A stretch of DNA of 64,000 nt from Moringa oleifera. Lineage: Eukaryota > Streptophyta > Magnoliopsida > Brassicales > Moringaceae. Under the pieces are notes generated by a model. The model was not told where the DNA came from. It did not search any database and saw only the letters and a program-made list of their open reading frames with translations. This document shows positions 47,725 to 59,200 of the stretch, one piece after another. Within the stretch, counting starts at the first letter, position 1, and the number at the start of each line of letters is the position of its first letter. The stretch covers positions 868,001-932,000 of the forward strand of contig JAJFZO010000345.1 of the NCBI GenBank assembly GCA_021397835.1, written 5' to 3'. A program made the position numbers and the translations under genes.

Positions 47725-50286
47725 TATAGAGTAATGCCTTCTGATTTGAAAAATGCTATGGAAACATATCAAAAAGCCATGGTCACTTTATTCATGACAT
47801 GATGAATAAATTCATCAAAGTATACGTGGACAACCTGATAACAAAGTTCAAAAGAGATGAAGGCCATGTTAAAGACTTAAGAAAGCTTTTCGAAAGGTTA
47901 AAGCAATACAAGCTCAAATTAAATCTAATAAATGCAAATTTCGAGTCAAATCAAGAAAATTGTTAAGGTTTATGGTCAATGAAAAAGGAATTCAAGTAGA
48001 CCTATGCATGATAAAGATAATTCAAAATTTGCCTCCTTTGAGAACAATCCAAGAAGTGCAGCGATTCTTAGGAATGTTAAATTATGTCTCTAGATTTGTT
48101 TCACAATTAAGTACGAGCTTTAACCCTATCTTTTGCTTATCATGAAAACATAATCTCAAGCAATGAAATGATGAGTGTCATGTTACGTTTGAGAAGATAA
48201 AAGCATACTTGTCAAAACATCCAATATTGGTAGCCTCCACTCCAAAAAAACCTTTAATCTTATACCTGCGAGTGCATGAATGTTTCATTTGGCATGTGTA
48301 TTAACTCAGTTGGATGAAATAAGAATGAAACAGCATATTGTATATTATTTGAGCAAAAAGTTCACCGATTATGAGTATAATTAGCATTGACTGAAAAGAT
48401 TTTTTGAGTGTTAGCTTGAGCTAATCATCAATTATGCTAGTATTTGCTTAATCACAGTACTTGGGTTATTACAAGACTTGATCTCATCAAATATTTGTTC
48501 GAGAAGCCTTCTCTATCAAGAAGATTAGCAAGATAGCAAGTCTTATTGTCATAATATCAGTTAATATACATGTTGTGAAAAGCAAACAAGGAGAGTGCAT
48601 TTGTAAACTTTCTAGTTAATAGAGCCACTGATTGTGTTTACTTGATCTCTTGGATGAAGATCTCATTGCCAACATTAAAGATGAAGAATATAAATCTTAA
48701 AAATGGTAGGTGAATTACGATGGGGCATCCAATGCGATGGGTCATGGAATCAAAGTCATTTTAATTTCTCCAAATAAAGAGTATTGCCTTTTTATGGCTA
48801 GGCTTGATTTTGATGCTACCAATAATACGATTGAATATGAGGCATGCATATTGGGGTAAATGTTGTCTGGAAGTATACAAAGATTCTTCCTTGGTAATTT
48901 ATCAATTAAAAGGGGAATGGGTGGCTCAACATCTTATTTTCGCTAAATACCATAAATATGTATAATAAATATTCAAGAATTTTAAGGATGTTTCCTTTCA
49001 CTATCTTTTTAGAGGGAATAATCAAATCATAGATGCATTGGCCACCTTTGTGGCCATGTTCCAAGTTAATAGTTTAAAAGAAGTGTCACTGGTAAAAATG
49101 AGTATTAACAAATCCTCAGCATATTGCATGGCTATAAAAGATGAAGAAGATGGTCATCCTTGGTATAATAATATAAGAAGATTTATCAAAGATAAAACAT
49201 ACTCATAAAATGCAATAAAAAATGACCAAAAGATATGAAGGAGTTTATGGATCACTTGCAAATGGACACATGATGGCTAGGCAAATATTTAAGGTAAGAT
49301 ACTATTGGATGACAATGGAAATTGATTACAACCATTATGTATGAAAGTACCATAAATGTTAGATTTATTGAGGCAAAATTCAATGCACCTCTTGCTCTTT
49401 TACATGTGATGAGTGCATAATGGCCTTTTTCTATGTGGGGTTTTCGTGTGATTGGGCCCATTACCAAAAAAGCGTCCCATGGGCATGGATTCATTCTAAT
49501 ATTCCTTAATTATTTCACTAATTGGATTAAGGTAGGATCATTTACTAATGTGACAAAGATTATAGTTAATTAATTGCTTTAAAAAAAAAAAGATCATTTC
49601 TAGGCATGACCCATCAAAAAGAATCATCTCAAATAATGTAGTAAATCTGAACAACAAATAAATGAATAAAATTTATTTAGAATTTTGAATTAAGCATCAT
49701 ACGGCTACTTATAGATGAAAAATAAATGGAATGTTGAAGCAGCTAACAAAAATATTGAAAAGACCATCAAGAAAATAGCATTAACCTATAGAGATTGGCA
49801 ACTTCTATTTTTGCTTTGTTGGCTTTTAAAATGAACATTGGAACTTCCATTTAGGTAACTACTTATTCTCTAGTTTATGGAATAGAAGCAGCACTTTCCA
49901 TTGAAATAAAAATTCCTTCATTGAGAGTGATAAAGGACTTTTAGCTTGATGAAGATGAATGGATTAAAGCTTATTTCAAACAACTGAATTTAATAGAAGA
50001 AAAAAAAGGCTAAAGGCTTTGTGTCATGGGCAATTATATGACAAAAGAATAAAGCAAGCTTATAATAAGAAAGTTCACTTCAAAATTTTTGAAGAACGAG
50101 ATTTGGTGTTAAAAAATAATACCTGACATTATTTTAGATCTTAGAGGACAAAAGACATCCAATTGGAATAGACCATAGGTTGTGAAAAAAGCAATTTTAG
50201 GTAGGGTTTCAATATTAGTAGAAATGGATGGTTCTGCTCTTTTGAACCCAAAAAATTCAAATGCTATCAAAAAGCATCACGTTTGA

Positions 50287-51213
50287 GATGAGTGAAGACA
50301 AAAACAAAACCTCAAGGGGTACTTTTTTTATAAAAAGGGAGATCTATGTTGAAAACGTGAAAAGGCAACCTAATCATGCAATAGAAGTTCCAATGAGGGG
50401 AATGAGACAACTATGACTCTCACTTAGCCAAGATTGAATGAAAGTAGAGAATCAAAGGTATCCATCAGTTAATAGAAAAGTTAAACATGACGCATTTTAC
50501 CTTATACAAAATTTCATGAATAAAGCTACTGTGCATTTTTTATCCCTCATTTTTTGCCAAATTCCATAAATAAAGCTATCAAGCATTTTTTGCCCCTTAT
50601 CCCTCTCCTTTTATCCTTCCATTGAAAGAATGTGTAGAATCGGTTTTCAAATACCACAATCATGACAAATGGTTTGTATATGCCAAATCTTAAAAGGTAC
50701 ACAACAATATCTCCTTTTAAAAGGACTAGGTAAGTTGTAAGATACAAGGAAAAGGCATTTTAGGGTTTGATAATGGTAAAATTTGAGATTTTAAAAAAAG
50801 ATAGCAACAAGAAGAGTCTGTCTCCAGATAATATTTTGGTTATTTTATTGAAATTCACCATAACAAGGACAAATTTACACCTTAAAAGTATGAAAATGAC
50901 TAGATTGCAAAGCTTTATGTTACCTTATGCATACACAAACATTTACATTATAAAAATCATTATCCTTAAAGAAAAGGATAAACAAGCTCTCTCGATAAGG
51001 AGCAAGCTCAGATAGGAAAATTCAAAAGATTAGCAAACTCCCTAGTGAAGTTAAAATTTCTTAATCCCCAATGGAAGAGGTTTCAATTGATGAAGAATGC
51101 ATTATAGACAAAATACTTATCAAAATTTCAAAATTCCAATTGGCTAAAGACCACATCATGGATTAATCTCACTAATTCAATACATCTAGATAAACATAAA
51201 TATGAATACAATC
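50287..51213. other. 3' untranslated/LTR-like sequence of the gypsy element
   Basis: After the pol stop, TATAAAAAGGGAGATC (about 50,329-50,344) could be a polypurine tract, and TGTTGAAAACGTGAAAAGG resembles the post-pol sequence of Tat-like elements. No second LTR copy is present in the window to confirm this. No gene. Confidence 0.35.
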
Positions 51214-51463
51214 GAGGATGATTCTAACGGAAGATAAGATATGTCTCTCCATTGTCAAATATCAAGCACAATTTTGATAAGAGACAACATTCATTGGGTA
51301 TGTCGAGGAAGAATTTTGATAGCCAGATCATCATTCATCAAGGATAATTTTAATAAAAGATAAGATATTTCTCTATAAAGTTGAATGTCAAGGATGACTC
51401 GGATAAAAGACAGCATTTATAGGGCACATCGATGAAGAATTTTGACTGCCAAATCATTAGATA
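51214..51463. repeat. 126-bp tandem repeat
   Basis: Two adjacent units starting at 51,214 and 51,340. They share GAGGAT.ATT.TAA...AAGATAAGATAT, GAT.A.AGACA.CATT, TCGA.GAAGAATTTTGA and GCCA.ATCAT. A partial third begins near 51,499. It may belong to the LTR of the preceding gypsy element. Confidence 0.6.
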
Positions 51464-52659
51464 AGACCTTTCAAAACATTTTAGCATGTTAAACATTGAG
51501 GATGATTCTAATTAGAGATAGAAACCATATATCATCAAACATCAAGGAAGATTTTTGATAGGATTTAACAGCCATCCAATGTTAAGGAACAGTGTCGACA
51601 GTAAATGATAAATTCAGACTTTGCTTACCATCAAAAGACAATAAGGAATTCCATCATGAGATGAAAATCAGGACCCTTTGTTTAAAGTTGAGGAAGAGCT
51701 CCACAAAAGACATTAAGATCAAAATTTTTTCAATGAGAAGCAATATGTTTATTAATCTAGTCATATGGATATTTCAAATTTTACCATAAGGCCTTTGTAG
51801 ATAAGGGTTAAATATGTCGAGCAAGTCATATGGATTAGTCATAACCTATGCCTAGATAATATTGGCAAGTTGCTAATGATACCATGATTGTGAGGCATAT
51901 TAAATAACATTTTACTCATGTGAGGGTAGGTTTAGGATATTGACTCCCTCACCAATTAAAAATATGCTATAAATGGTGAATAAGTAAGCCAATGATAGTT
52001 TATCAATCTGGTTTGGGATTCAACTATTAGGGTCACTTAATAAACCCATAATTACATATAACTAATTTCCCTTATGGTCAATTACTAGGCACACCATTTG
52101 ATATAATAGGCCATATGTGCAATCCATTAGCTTAGTTAACTTAACTTGGCTGAGACCATCTACTTCCTAAAATGGATCAATCTTGGTGAAAAAGGTTCGC
52201 TTATTTTTGGGGAAATTAAAATTGGGACTCATGTTATAAATCAAGGGTCAATGAATATGCATCTTTCAAAAGTCATAGTGATGCCTCCATGTGTTTAATA
52301 ACGAACAAGAGATGGAATTTACCATCTAACTTATAAGTAAAATGGACTAACATAATTCCTTGGTTAGAAGCACATATGTTAATATTACCCATAATGATAA
52401 TTATCCCTAATAATCGATGTTTAATGATGAAGGTTATATATAAGGTAATAATGGTCCTTAATATTGACGTAATGTGCTATCCTCGCATCTCGATAGTTGG
52501 AATATTGTAAATGATATGGGTAATTCGATATTAAGATGTGATTAACTACCTACGAATTATATTAACAGATACACCAATGCTAATAGTATAGGTACCATTA
52601 ACTATTCCCAGTCAATTAATTATACGCCTTACCTTACCTTGACACTACTATAGAAATTA

Positions 52660-52890
52660 TAATAACTGACAACAATTTAATGACAGTTCTTCCAAAACTA
52701 TTATTAAAAAAGAGGTTTTTAACATCAATTAAATAAGAACTGGCGTTAAAAAACTCATGAATAAAACCTTTAACGTTAATTCCTGAAGAATTGGCGTTAA
52801 AAGACCTATCACTAGAATTGGCGTTAAAACACCACTAAAGCCTTTAATGCCGGTTCTTGAAGAACTAGCATTAAAGGCCAAAATAGGATT
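52660..52890. repeat. Subterminal repeats of CACTA family B, copy 1
   Basis: Degenerate copies of TTTAATG.C.GTTCTT.AAGAACTGGCGTTAAA in both orientations. Further copies lie at 53,650-53,780. The same arrangement occurs at 57,165-57,395 and 58,155-58,285 in the second copy. Confidence 0.75.
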
Positions 52891-52967
52891 GGGACAACTA
52901 CCATCTTTAATGAGCCACATAGGCTTACAACTTACCACGAGGGTGGGCATGTCTTTATCAAGCTGCA

Positions 52968-53470
52968 TCTGTCATAGCAGCAGCTGTTACTGCAGCTTCT
53001 TGTAGTTGTAATGGCTACTTATAGTAGCAGCGATCATTGCTGTTGCTTCTAATAGTAGTGGTGGCCATTATTTCTTCTTATAGTAGCAGTGGCCATTACT
53101 GCTGCATCTTACAACAGCAACCATTGCTGCTACTACTTGCAGTAGCAGTAGTAGCAGCCGTTGCTGCTACTTCTTACGGCAGCTACTACTTCTTACAGTA
53201 GCAGTAGCAGCAGTCATTACTGCTACTTCTTACAGCAGCTGCTGCTTCTTACAGTAGCAGTAGTTGTTGTTGTCGCTTCTTACAGTGGCTGCTACTTCTT
53301 ACAATAGCAGCAGTTATTGTTGTTGCTTCTTACAGCGGTTACTGCTTCTTTTAGCAGTAGCAGCCATTGCTATTATTACTGCTGGTGCTTACAGCAACAA
53401 TAACTACTTACAATAGCAAAAACAGCCGTTGTTGCTGCTGCTGTAAGCTGCAGCAATAACAATAATGGCC
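52968..53470. repeat. GCAGTAGCAGC-rich leader array, copy 1
   Basis: A degenerate minisatellite of CTTCTTACAGTAGCAGTAGC and GCAGCAGTTATTGTTGTTGC type units, about 30-40 bp apart, clearly GC-richer than its surroundings. It lies between the element terminus and the transposase start. Open frames over it are repeat artefacts. Confidence 0.75.
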
Positions 53471-54298
53471 GTGAACGTGGAGTTCCTTGAAGCGAAGTTA
53501 TTCTTACATAGAGCACATGGCATGGGGCTCGACAACATCAATCCAACTCTCGTCAAACGCGGACCTCTTTCTATCAGTGCCAGGATGGGCAACCAAGCTT
53601 GACCCTCTTACACAATAAATCAAACAAAGAGTGACGATTTTAAATTCTCTAGCCTTCAACGCCACTTATGCTAGAACTGGCATTGGAGTCAGTGGCCTTC
53701 AATGCCAGTTCTTCTAAAACTGGCGTTTAAATCTAACCTTTAATGCTAGTTCTTCCATAACTAATGTTAAAGGCTATTCCACCTTGCTTTTTAAGGTAAG
53801 GATCTTAAATTCGTCTTCAGAGCCCGCCAGAGCCTCCCACGTAATTTTTACTCTCTAGGTCATCCTTCTCCTCTTTGCTCTTTGTCCAGAAGCAACTAAA
53901 TCAGCTGCATAGCCGCACTGCCTTTCTTCGGCCTTTCTCTTCTTTGCTCTCCGTCCAAAAGTAGCTAAGGTAGCTGCTGGCAATCGTAGTGCTTGTCTCC
54001 GACCCTCTCCTCTTTGGTCTCTATCTAGAAGCATTTGCTTATGCTGGGACAGTAACAGCACTGCCTATCTTCTGGCCTTTTCCTCTTGGCTCTTCGTCCA
54101 GAAGTAGCTAGGCCAACTATTGGCAGTGGCAGTGCCTCTCTCCTTGCTTCTTTCTCTCTCATTTGTCTTAATGTTCATAAGTGCAGCTGCACACTCCCCC
54201 TCCATTCATTCATCCACTGCCTCTCTCCTTGTCTTAATGTTCATAAGTGCAACTGCACATTCCCCCTCTATTCATTCATCTTTGGCATTCAAACATAT

Positions 54299-55303
54299 GT
54301 AAGTATTTCGGTCTGGATTTGACATTTTTTTACAAAATTTATGTTTCATAATTTTGATTCAATTTGGTTAATTTTGGTTTAAAAAATGTGTTGAGGATGT
54401 ATATTATTTTGAGGAGTTTTTTATTAAGTGTGTTCGGTGAATTGTTATTAATTGATGAACTTTGAGTTTATTTTTTGTTAGTATATTTTGATGAACATGT
54501 TTGGTATGAATGGGTACACATTAATGCATTTAGTATTTCATAATTATTAAGAATTTTAGATTAATTGATAAATTAAGTAAATGTTAATTAGATGAATTTA
54601 TATTTTGATAAATTAATTATATATTAAGTGTAGATGAATTTATGTTTGAATTAATTTTTTTAGGTAAGATTAATTGGTATATTTTATCAAAAATTTAATT
54701 ATATTAATTTTCTTGTTAACATAAATTAATATATTTAGTTAAATTTTAAATAGATAATTAATTTATTATATGCTTGTAACATAAACGATTAAATGTTATT
54801 TAAATTTTAATCAATTAAGTTACTAGCTAGTTAGATGCTTGTCTAGTAATTAACTAGATGATAATTAATTTATTATATTTTAATTAATTGATTAATTATT
54901 AATTATTTATTAGCGAATATTAATAAATTAGATGCTTGTGAAGTAAAAAATTACATGTTATTTAAATATTAATTAGGTTACTAGCTAGTTAAGTGCTCAT
55001 ATAGTAAATAATTAGATGTTAATTAAATATTGATAATATCTTAATTAACTAAATAGTTATTAATTATGTATTTAAATTTTAATTAATAAATTTGATGCTT
55101 GTAAAGTAAAAATTAATTGTTATTTAAATTTTAATTAATTTACTAGCTAGTTAATTAGATGCTTTTATAGTAATAAATCAGATATTAAGTAAATATTAAA
55201 TTTTTGTGTTAATTAATTAATTAGTTATTAATCATTTATTTAAATTTTACTTTATATATTAGATGCTTGAAAAGTAATGAATTAAATGTTATTTAAATTT
55301 CAG
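54299..55303 (+). other. Leader intron of family B transposase, copy 1
   Basis: GTAAGTATTT donor at 54,299 and TTTAAATTTCAG acceptor at 55,303, ending one base before the ATG codon at 55,305. The 3' part consists of tandem AT-rich units of 162-168 bp starting at 54,770, 54,932, 55,095 and 55,263 (partial), each beginning ATGCTTG...AGTAA and containing TGTTATTTAAAT. The last unit runs straight into the acceptor. Confidence 0.75.
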
Positions 55304-55304
55304 A

Positions 55305-56219
55305 ATGGATAAAACTTGGATGTTTGCTGATAGAAGATCAGAGGCATATGTAGGGGTGAATAACTTTTTAGATTATGCTGTTCAGAATAGTGATAACCCT
55401 GAATTAGTTTAGTGTCCATGTATTAGATGTGGTAATATGAAGCATCATACTCTATATGAGATACAGAATCATTTATATGTACATGGAGTTGATAGCAGCT
55501 ATCAAAATTGGATATGGCACAGAGAAACTAGTATTGTCCGGTGTTCTACTAGTAAGAATGCTAAGGTTGTTAGGGAGGTAGAATGCATCAAAGAAGTTGA
55601 TGACAGTGTAGAAATGGTACAAGAGGCATTTGCAAAGTATGATAGTAATCCTAACCACTTTGACAAATTACTTTATGATGTTGAGAAACCTCTGTATTCT
55701 AGATCAGTGAAGTTTACTAAATTATCTGCTTTAGTTAAATTGTACAATTTGAAAGGCAAAATATGGTTGGTCCGATCAAAGCTTTAGTGACCTTTTAAAT
55801 TTGATTGCTGAAATGTTGCCTAATAATAATGAAATGCCTACATCCATGTATGATACCAAGAAAACATTGAATGCATTAGGCATGGAGTAACAAAAGATTC
55901 ATGCCTGTCCAAATAATTGCATATTATATCAGAAGGAGTTTCAGGATGACATCCAATGTGTAACTTGTGGACTTTTAAGATGGAAAGTAATGAAAAATGG
56001 TAACAAAATAAAGATTGGTGTGCTTGCTAAGGTATTATGGTATTTTCCACCAATACCAAGATTTAGAAGAATGTTTAAAAGTTCTGAAATATCAAAACAC
56101 CTTACATGGCATTCAAATAAAAGGAAACTTGATGGTCGGTTGAGGCACCCATCGGATACACCATCATGGAAATTGGTTGACTACATATGGCCAGAGTTTG
56201 CTTCAGAGCCAAGAAACTT
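55305..56219 (+). pseudogene. Truncated family B CACTA transposase (copy 1)
   Basis: ATG at 55,305 opens a transposase-associated domain (FADRRSEAYVGVNNFLDYA), interrupted by TAG at 55,410 just before the CPCIRCGN metal-binding motif. It continues HHTLYEIQNHLYVHG and YQNWIWHRE, then KLYNLKGK, a frameshift near 55,760, a stop in GME-QKIHACPN, and the start of TNP2 (CVTCGLLRWKV, GVLAKVLWYFPPIPRFRRMF, LRHPSDTPSWKLVDYIWPEF). It ends at the duplication junction after PRNL. The stop at 55,410 and the frameshift are also in copy 2, so the gene was dead before it was duplicated. Confidence 0.9.
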
Positions 56220-59200
56220 GTCGACAGTAAATAGCTAATTAAGTGCAATATGTTTATTAATCTAGTCATATGGATATTTCAAATTTTACCATAAGGCCTT
56301 TGTAGATAAGGGTTAAATATGTCGAGTAAGTCATATGGATTAGTCATAACCTATGCCTAGATAATATTGGTAAGTTGCTAATGATACCATGATTGTGAGG
56401 CATATTAAATAACATTTTACTCATGTGAGGGTAGGTTTAGGATATTGACTCCCTCACCAATTAAAAATATGCTATAAATGGTGAATAAGTAAGCCAATGA
56501 TAGTTTATCAATCTGGTTTGGGATTCAACTATTAGGGTCACTTAATAAACCCATAATTACATATAACTAATTTCCCTTATGGTCAATTACTAGGCACACC
56601 ATTTGATATAATAGGCCATATGTGCAATCCATTAGCTTAGTTAACTTAACTTGGCTGAGACCATCTACTTCCTAAAATGGATCAATCTTGGTGAAAAAGG
56701 TTCGCTTATTTTTGGGGAAATTAAAATTGGGACTCATGTTATAAATCAAGGGTCAATGAATATGCATCTTTCAAAAGTCATAGTGATGCCTCCATGTGTT
56801 TAATAACGAACAAGAGATGGAATTTACCATCTAACTTATAAGTAAAATGGACTAACATAATTCCTTGGTTAGAAGCACATATGTTAATATTACCCATAAT
56901 GATAATTATCCCTAATAATCGATGTTTAATGATAAAGGTTATATATAAGGTAATAATGGTCCTTAATATTGACGTAATGTGCTATCCTCGCATCTCGATA
57001 GTTGGAATATTGTAAATGATATGGGTAATTCGATATTAAGATGTGATTAACTACCTACGAATTATATTAACAGATACACCAATGCTAATAGTATAGGTAC
57101 CATTAACTATTCCCAGTCAATTAATTATACGCCTTACCTTACCTTGACACTACTATAGAAATTATAATAACTGACAACAATTTAATGACAGTTCTTCCAA
57201 AACTATTATTAAAAAAGAGGTTTTTAACATTAATTAAATAAGAACTGGCGTTAAAAAACTCATGAATAAAACCTTTAACGTTAATTCCTGAAGAATTGGC
57301 GTTAAAAGACCTATCACTAGAATTGGCGTTAAAACACCACTAAAGCCTTTAATGCCGGTTCTTGAAGAACTAGCATTAAAGGCCAAAATAGGATTGGGAC
57401 AACTACCATCTTTAATGAGCCACATAGGCTTACAACTTACCACGAGGGTGGGCATGTCTTTATCAAGCTGCATCTGTCATAGCAGCAGCCGTTACTGCAG
57501 CTTCTTGTAGTTGTAATGGCTACTTATAGTAGCAGCGATCATTGCTGTTGCTTCTAATAGTAGTGGTGGCCATTATTTCTTCTTATAGTAGCAGTGGCCA
57601 TTACTGCTGCATCTTACAACAGCAACCATTGCTGCTACTACTTGCAGTAGCAGTAGCAGCAGCCGTTGCTGCTACTTCTTACGGCAGCTACTACTTCTTA
57701 CAGTAGCAGTAGCAGCAGTCATTACTGCTACTTCTTACAGCAGCTGCTGCTTCTTACAGTAGCAGTAGTTGTTGTTGTCACTTCTTACAGTGGCTGCTAC
57801 TTCTTACAATAGCAGCAGTTATTGTTGCTGCTTCTTACAGCGGTTACTGCTTCTTTTAGCAGTAGCAGCCATTGCTATTATTACTGCTGGTGCTTACAGC
57901 AACAATACTACTTACAATAGCAAAAACAGCCGTTGTTGCTGCTGCTGTAAGCTGCAGCAATAACAATAATGGCCGTGAACGTGGAGTTCCTTGAAGCGAA
58001 GTTATTCTTACATAGAGCACATGGCATGGGGCTCGACAACATCAATCCAACTCTCGTCAAACGCGGACCTCTTTCTATCAGTGCCAGGATGGGCAACCAA
58101 GCTTGACCCTCTTACACAATAAATCAAACAAAGAGTGACGATTTTAAATTCTCTAGCCTTCAACGCCACTTATGCTAGAACTGGCATTGGAGTCAGTGGC
58201 CTTCAATGCCAGTTCTTCTAAAACTGGCGTTTAAATCTAACCTTTAATGCTAGTTCTTCCATAACTAATGTTAAAGGCTATTCCACCTTGCTTTTTAAGG
58301 TAAGGATCTTAAATTCGTCTTCAGAGCCGCCAGAGCCTCCCACGTAATTTTTACTCTCTAGGTCATCCTTCTCCTCTTTGCTCTTTGTCCAGAAGCAACT
58401 AAATCAGCTGCATAGCCGCACTGCCTTTCTTCGGCCTTTCTCTTCTTTGCTCTCCGTCCAAAAGTAGCTAAGGTAGCTGCTGGCAATCGTAGTGCTTGTC
58501 TCCGACCCTCTCCTCTTTGGTCTCTATCTAGAAGCATTTGCTTATGCTGGGACAGTAACAGCACTGCCTATCTTCTGGCCTTTTCCTCTTGGCTCTTCGT
58601 CCAGAAGTAGCTAGGCCAACTATTGGCAGTGGCAGTGCCTCTCTCCTTGCTTCTTTCTCTCTCATTTGTCTTAATGTTCATAAGTGCAGCTGCACACTCC
58701 CCCTCCATTCATTCATCCACTGCCTCTCTCCTTGTCTTAATGTTCATAAGTGCAACTGCACATTCCCCCTCTATTCATTCATCTTTGGCATTCAAACATA
58801 TGTAAGTATTTCGGTCTGGATTTGACATTTTTTTACAAAATTTATGTTTCATAATTTTGATTCAATTTGGTTAATTTTGGTTTAAAAAATGTGTTGAGGA
58901 TGTATATTATTTTGAGGAGTTTTTTATTAAGTGTGTTCGGTGAATTGTTATTAATTGATGAACTTTGAGTTTATTTTTTGTTAGTATATTTTGATGAACA
59001 TGTTTGGTATGAATGGGTACACATTAATGCATTTAGTATTTCATAATTATTAAGAATTTTAGATTAATTGATAAATTAAGTAAATGTTAATTAGATGAAT
59101 TTATATTTTGATAAATTAATTATATATTAAGTGTAGATGAATTTATGTTTGAATTAATTTTTTTAGGTAAGATTAATTGGTATATTTTATCAAAAATTTA

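Larger units (their letters stand above)
45409..50286 (+). pseudogene. Decayed Ty3/gypsy pol (RT-RNase H-integrase)
   Basis: The plus strand carries the polyprotein order of plant Tat/Retand-like gypsy elements: NLLNEYANIFTCSYKDMLGL (45,429-45,629); EWVANIVPVLEKDG, DYRDLNRVSPKDNFALRHI (45,740-45,855); MEKTTFTIMWGIFFY up to 45,990. After an inserted element it continues RVMPSDLKNA, KVYVDNLITK, DLRKLFERLKQYKLKL and FLGMLNYVSRFVSQL (47,725-48,145). RNase H follows (NYDGASNAMGHGIKVILISP, TNNTIEYEACILG, about 48,710-48,860), then integrase (GSLANGHMMARQIF, SFTNVTKIIVN) and a C-terminal part (LTYRDWQLL, LKALCHGQLYDKRIKQAYNK, FEERDLVLK, NAIKKHHV) ending at TGA 50,284-50,286. The RT active site is YVDN (47,823-47,834) instead of YVDD. 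Many stops; long dead. Confidence 0.9.
51594..56219. repeat. Tandem segmental duplication, copy 1
   Basis: Left unit of a head-to-tail duplication. It starts at GTCGACAGTAAAT (51,594) and contains about 1.05 kb of flank, the 5' terminus of a family B CACTA element (52,643) and its transposase gene up to residue block EPRNL. It then stops mid-exon at AAGAAACTT (56,219), where GTCGACAGTAAAT starts again. The two copies agree at all but about 14 positions by eye. Confidence 0.95.
52643..56219 (+). mobile_element. 5' half of CACTA family B (duplicated copy 1)
   Basis: Begins CACTACTATAGAAATTATAA at 52,643, preceded by TGA. It carries subterminal TTTAATGACAG repeats, a leader with a trinucleotide-rich repeat, a leader intron and the first part of the transposase gene. 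It is cut off at 56,219 by the duplication junction and so has no 3' end. Confidence 0.9.

Noticed and set aside
52729..54322. Small open frames repeated at 57,234-58,825
   Set aside because: They are duplicated because the whole block is duplicated. They sit in subterminal repeats, the GCAGTAGC array and the leader, and show no domain.
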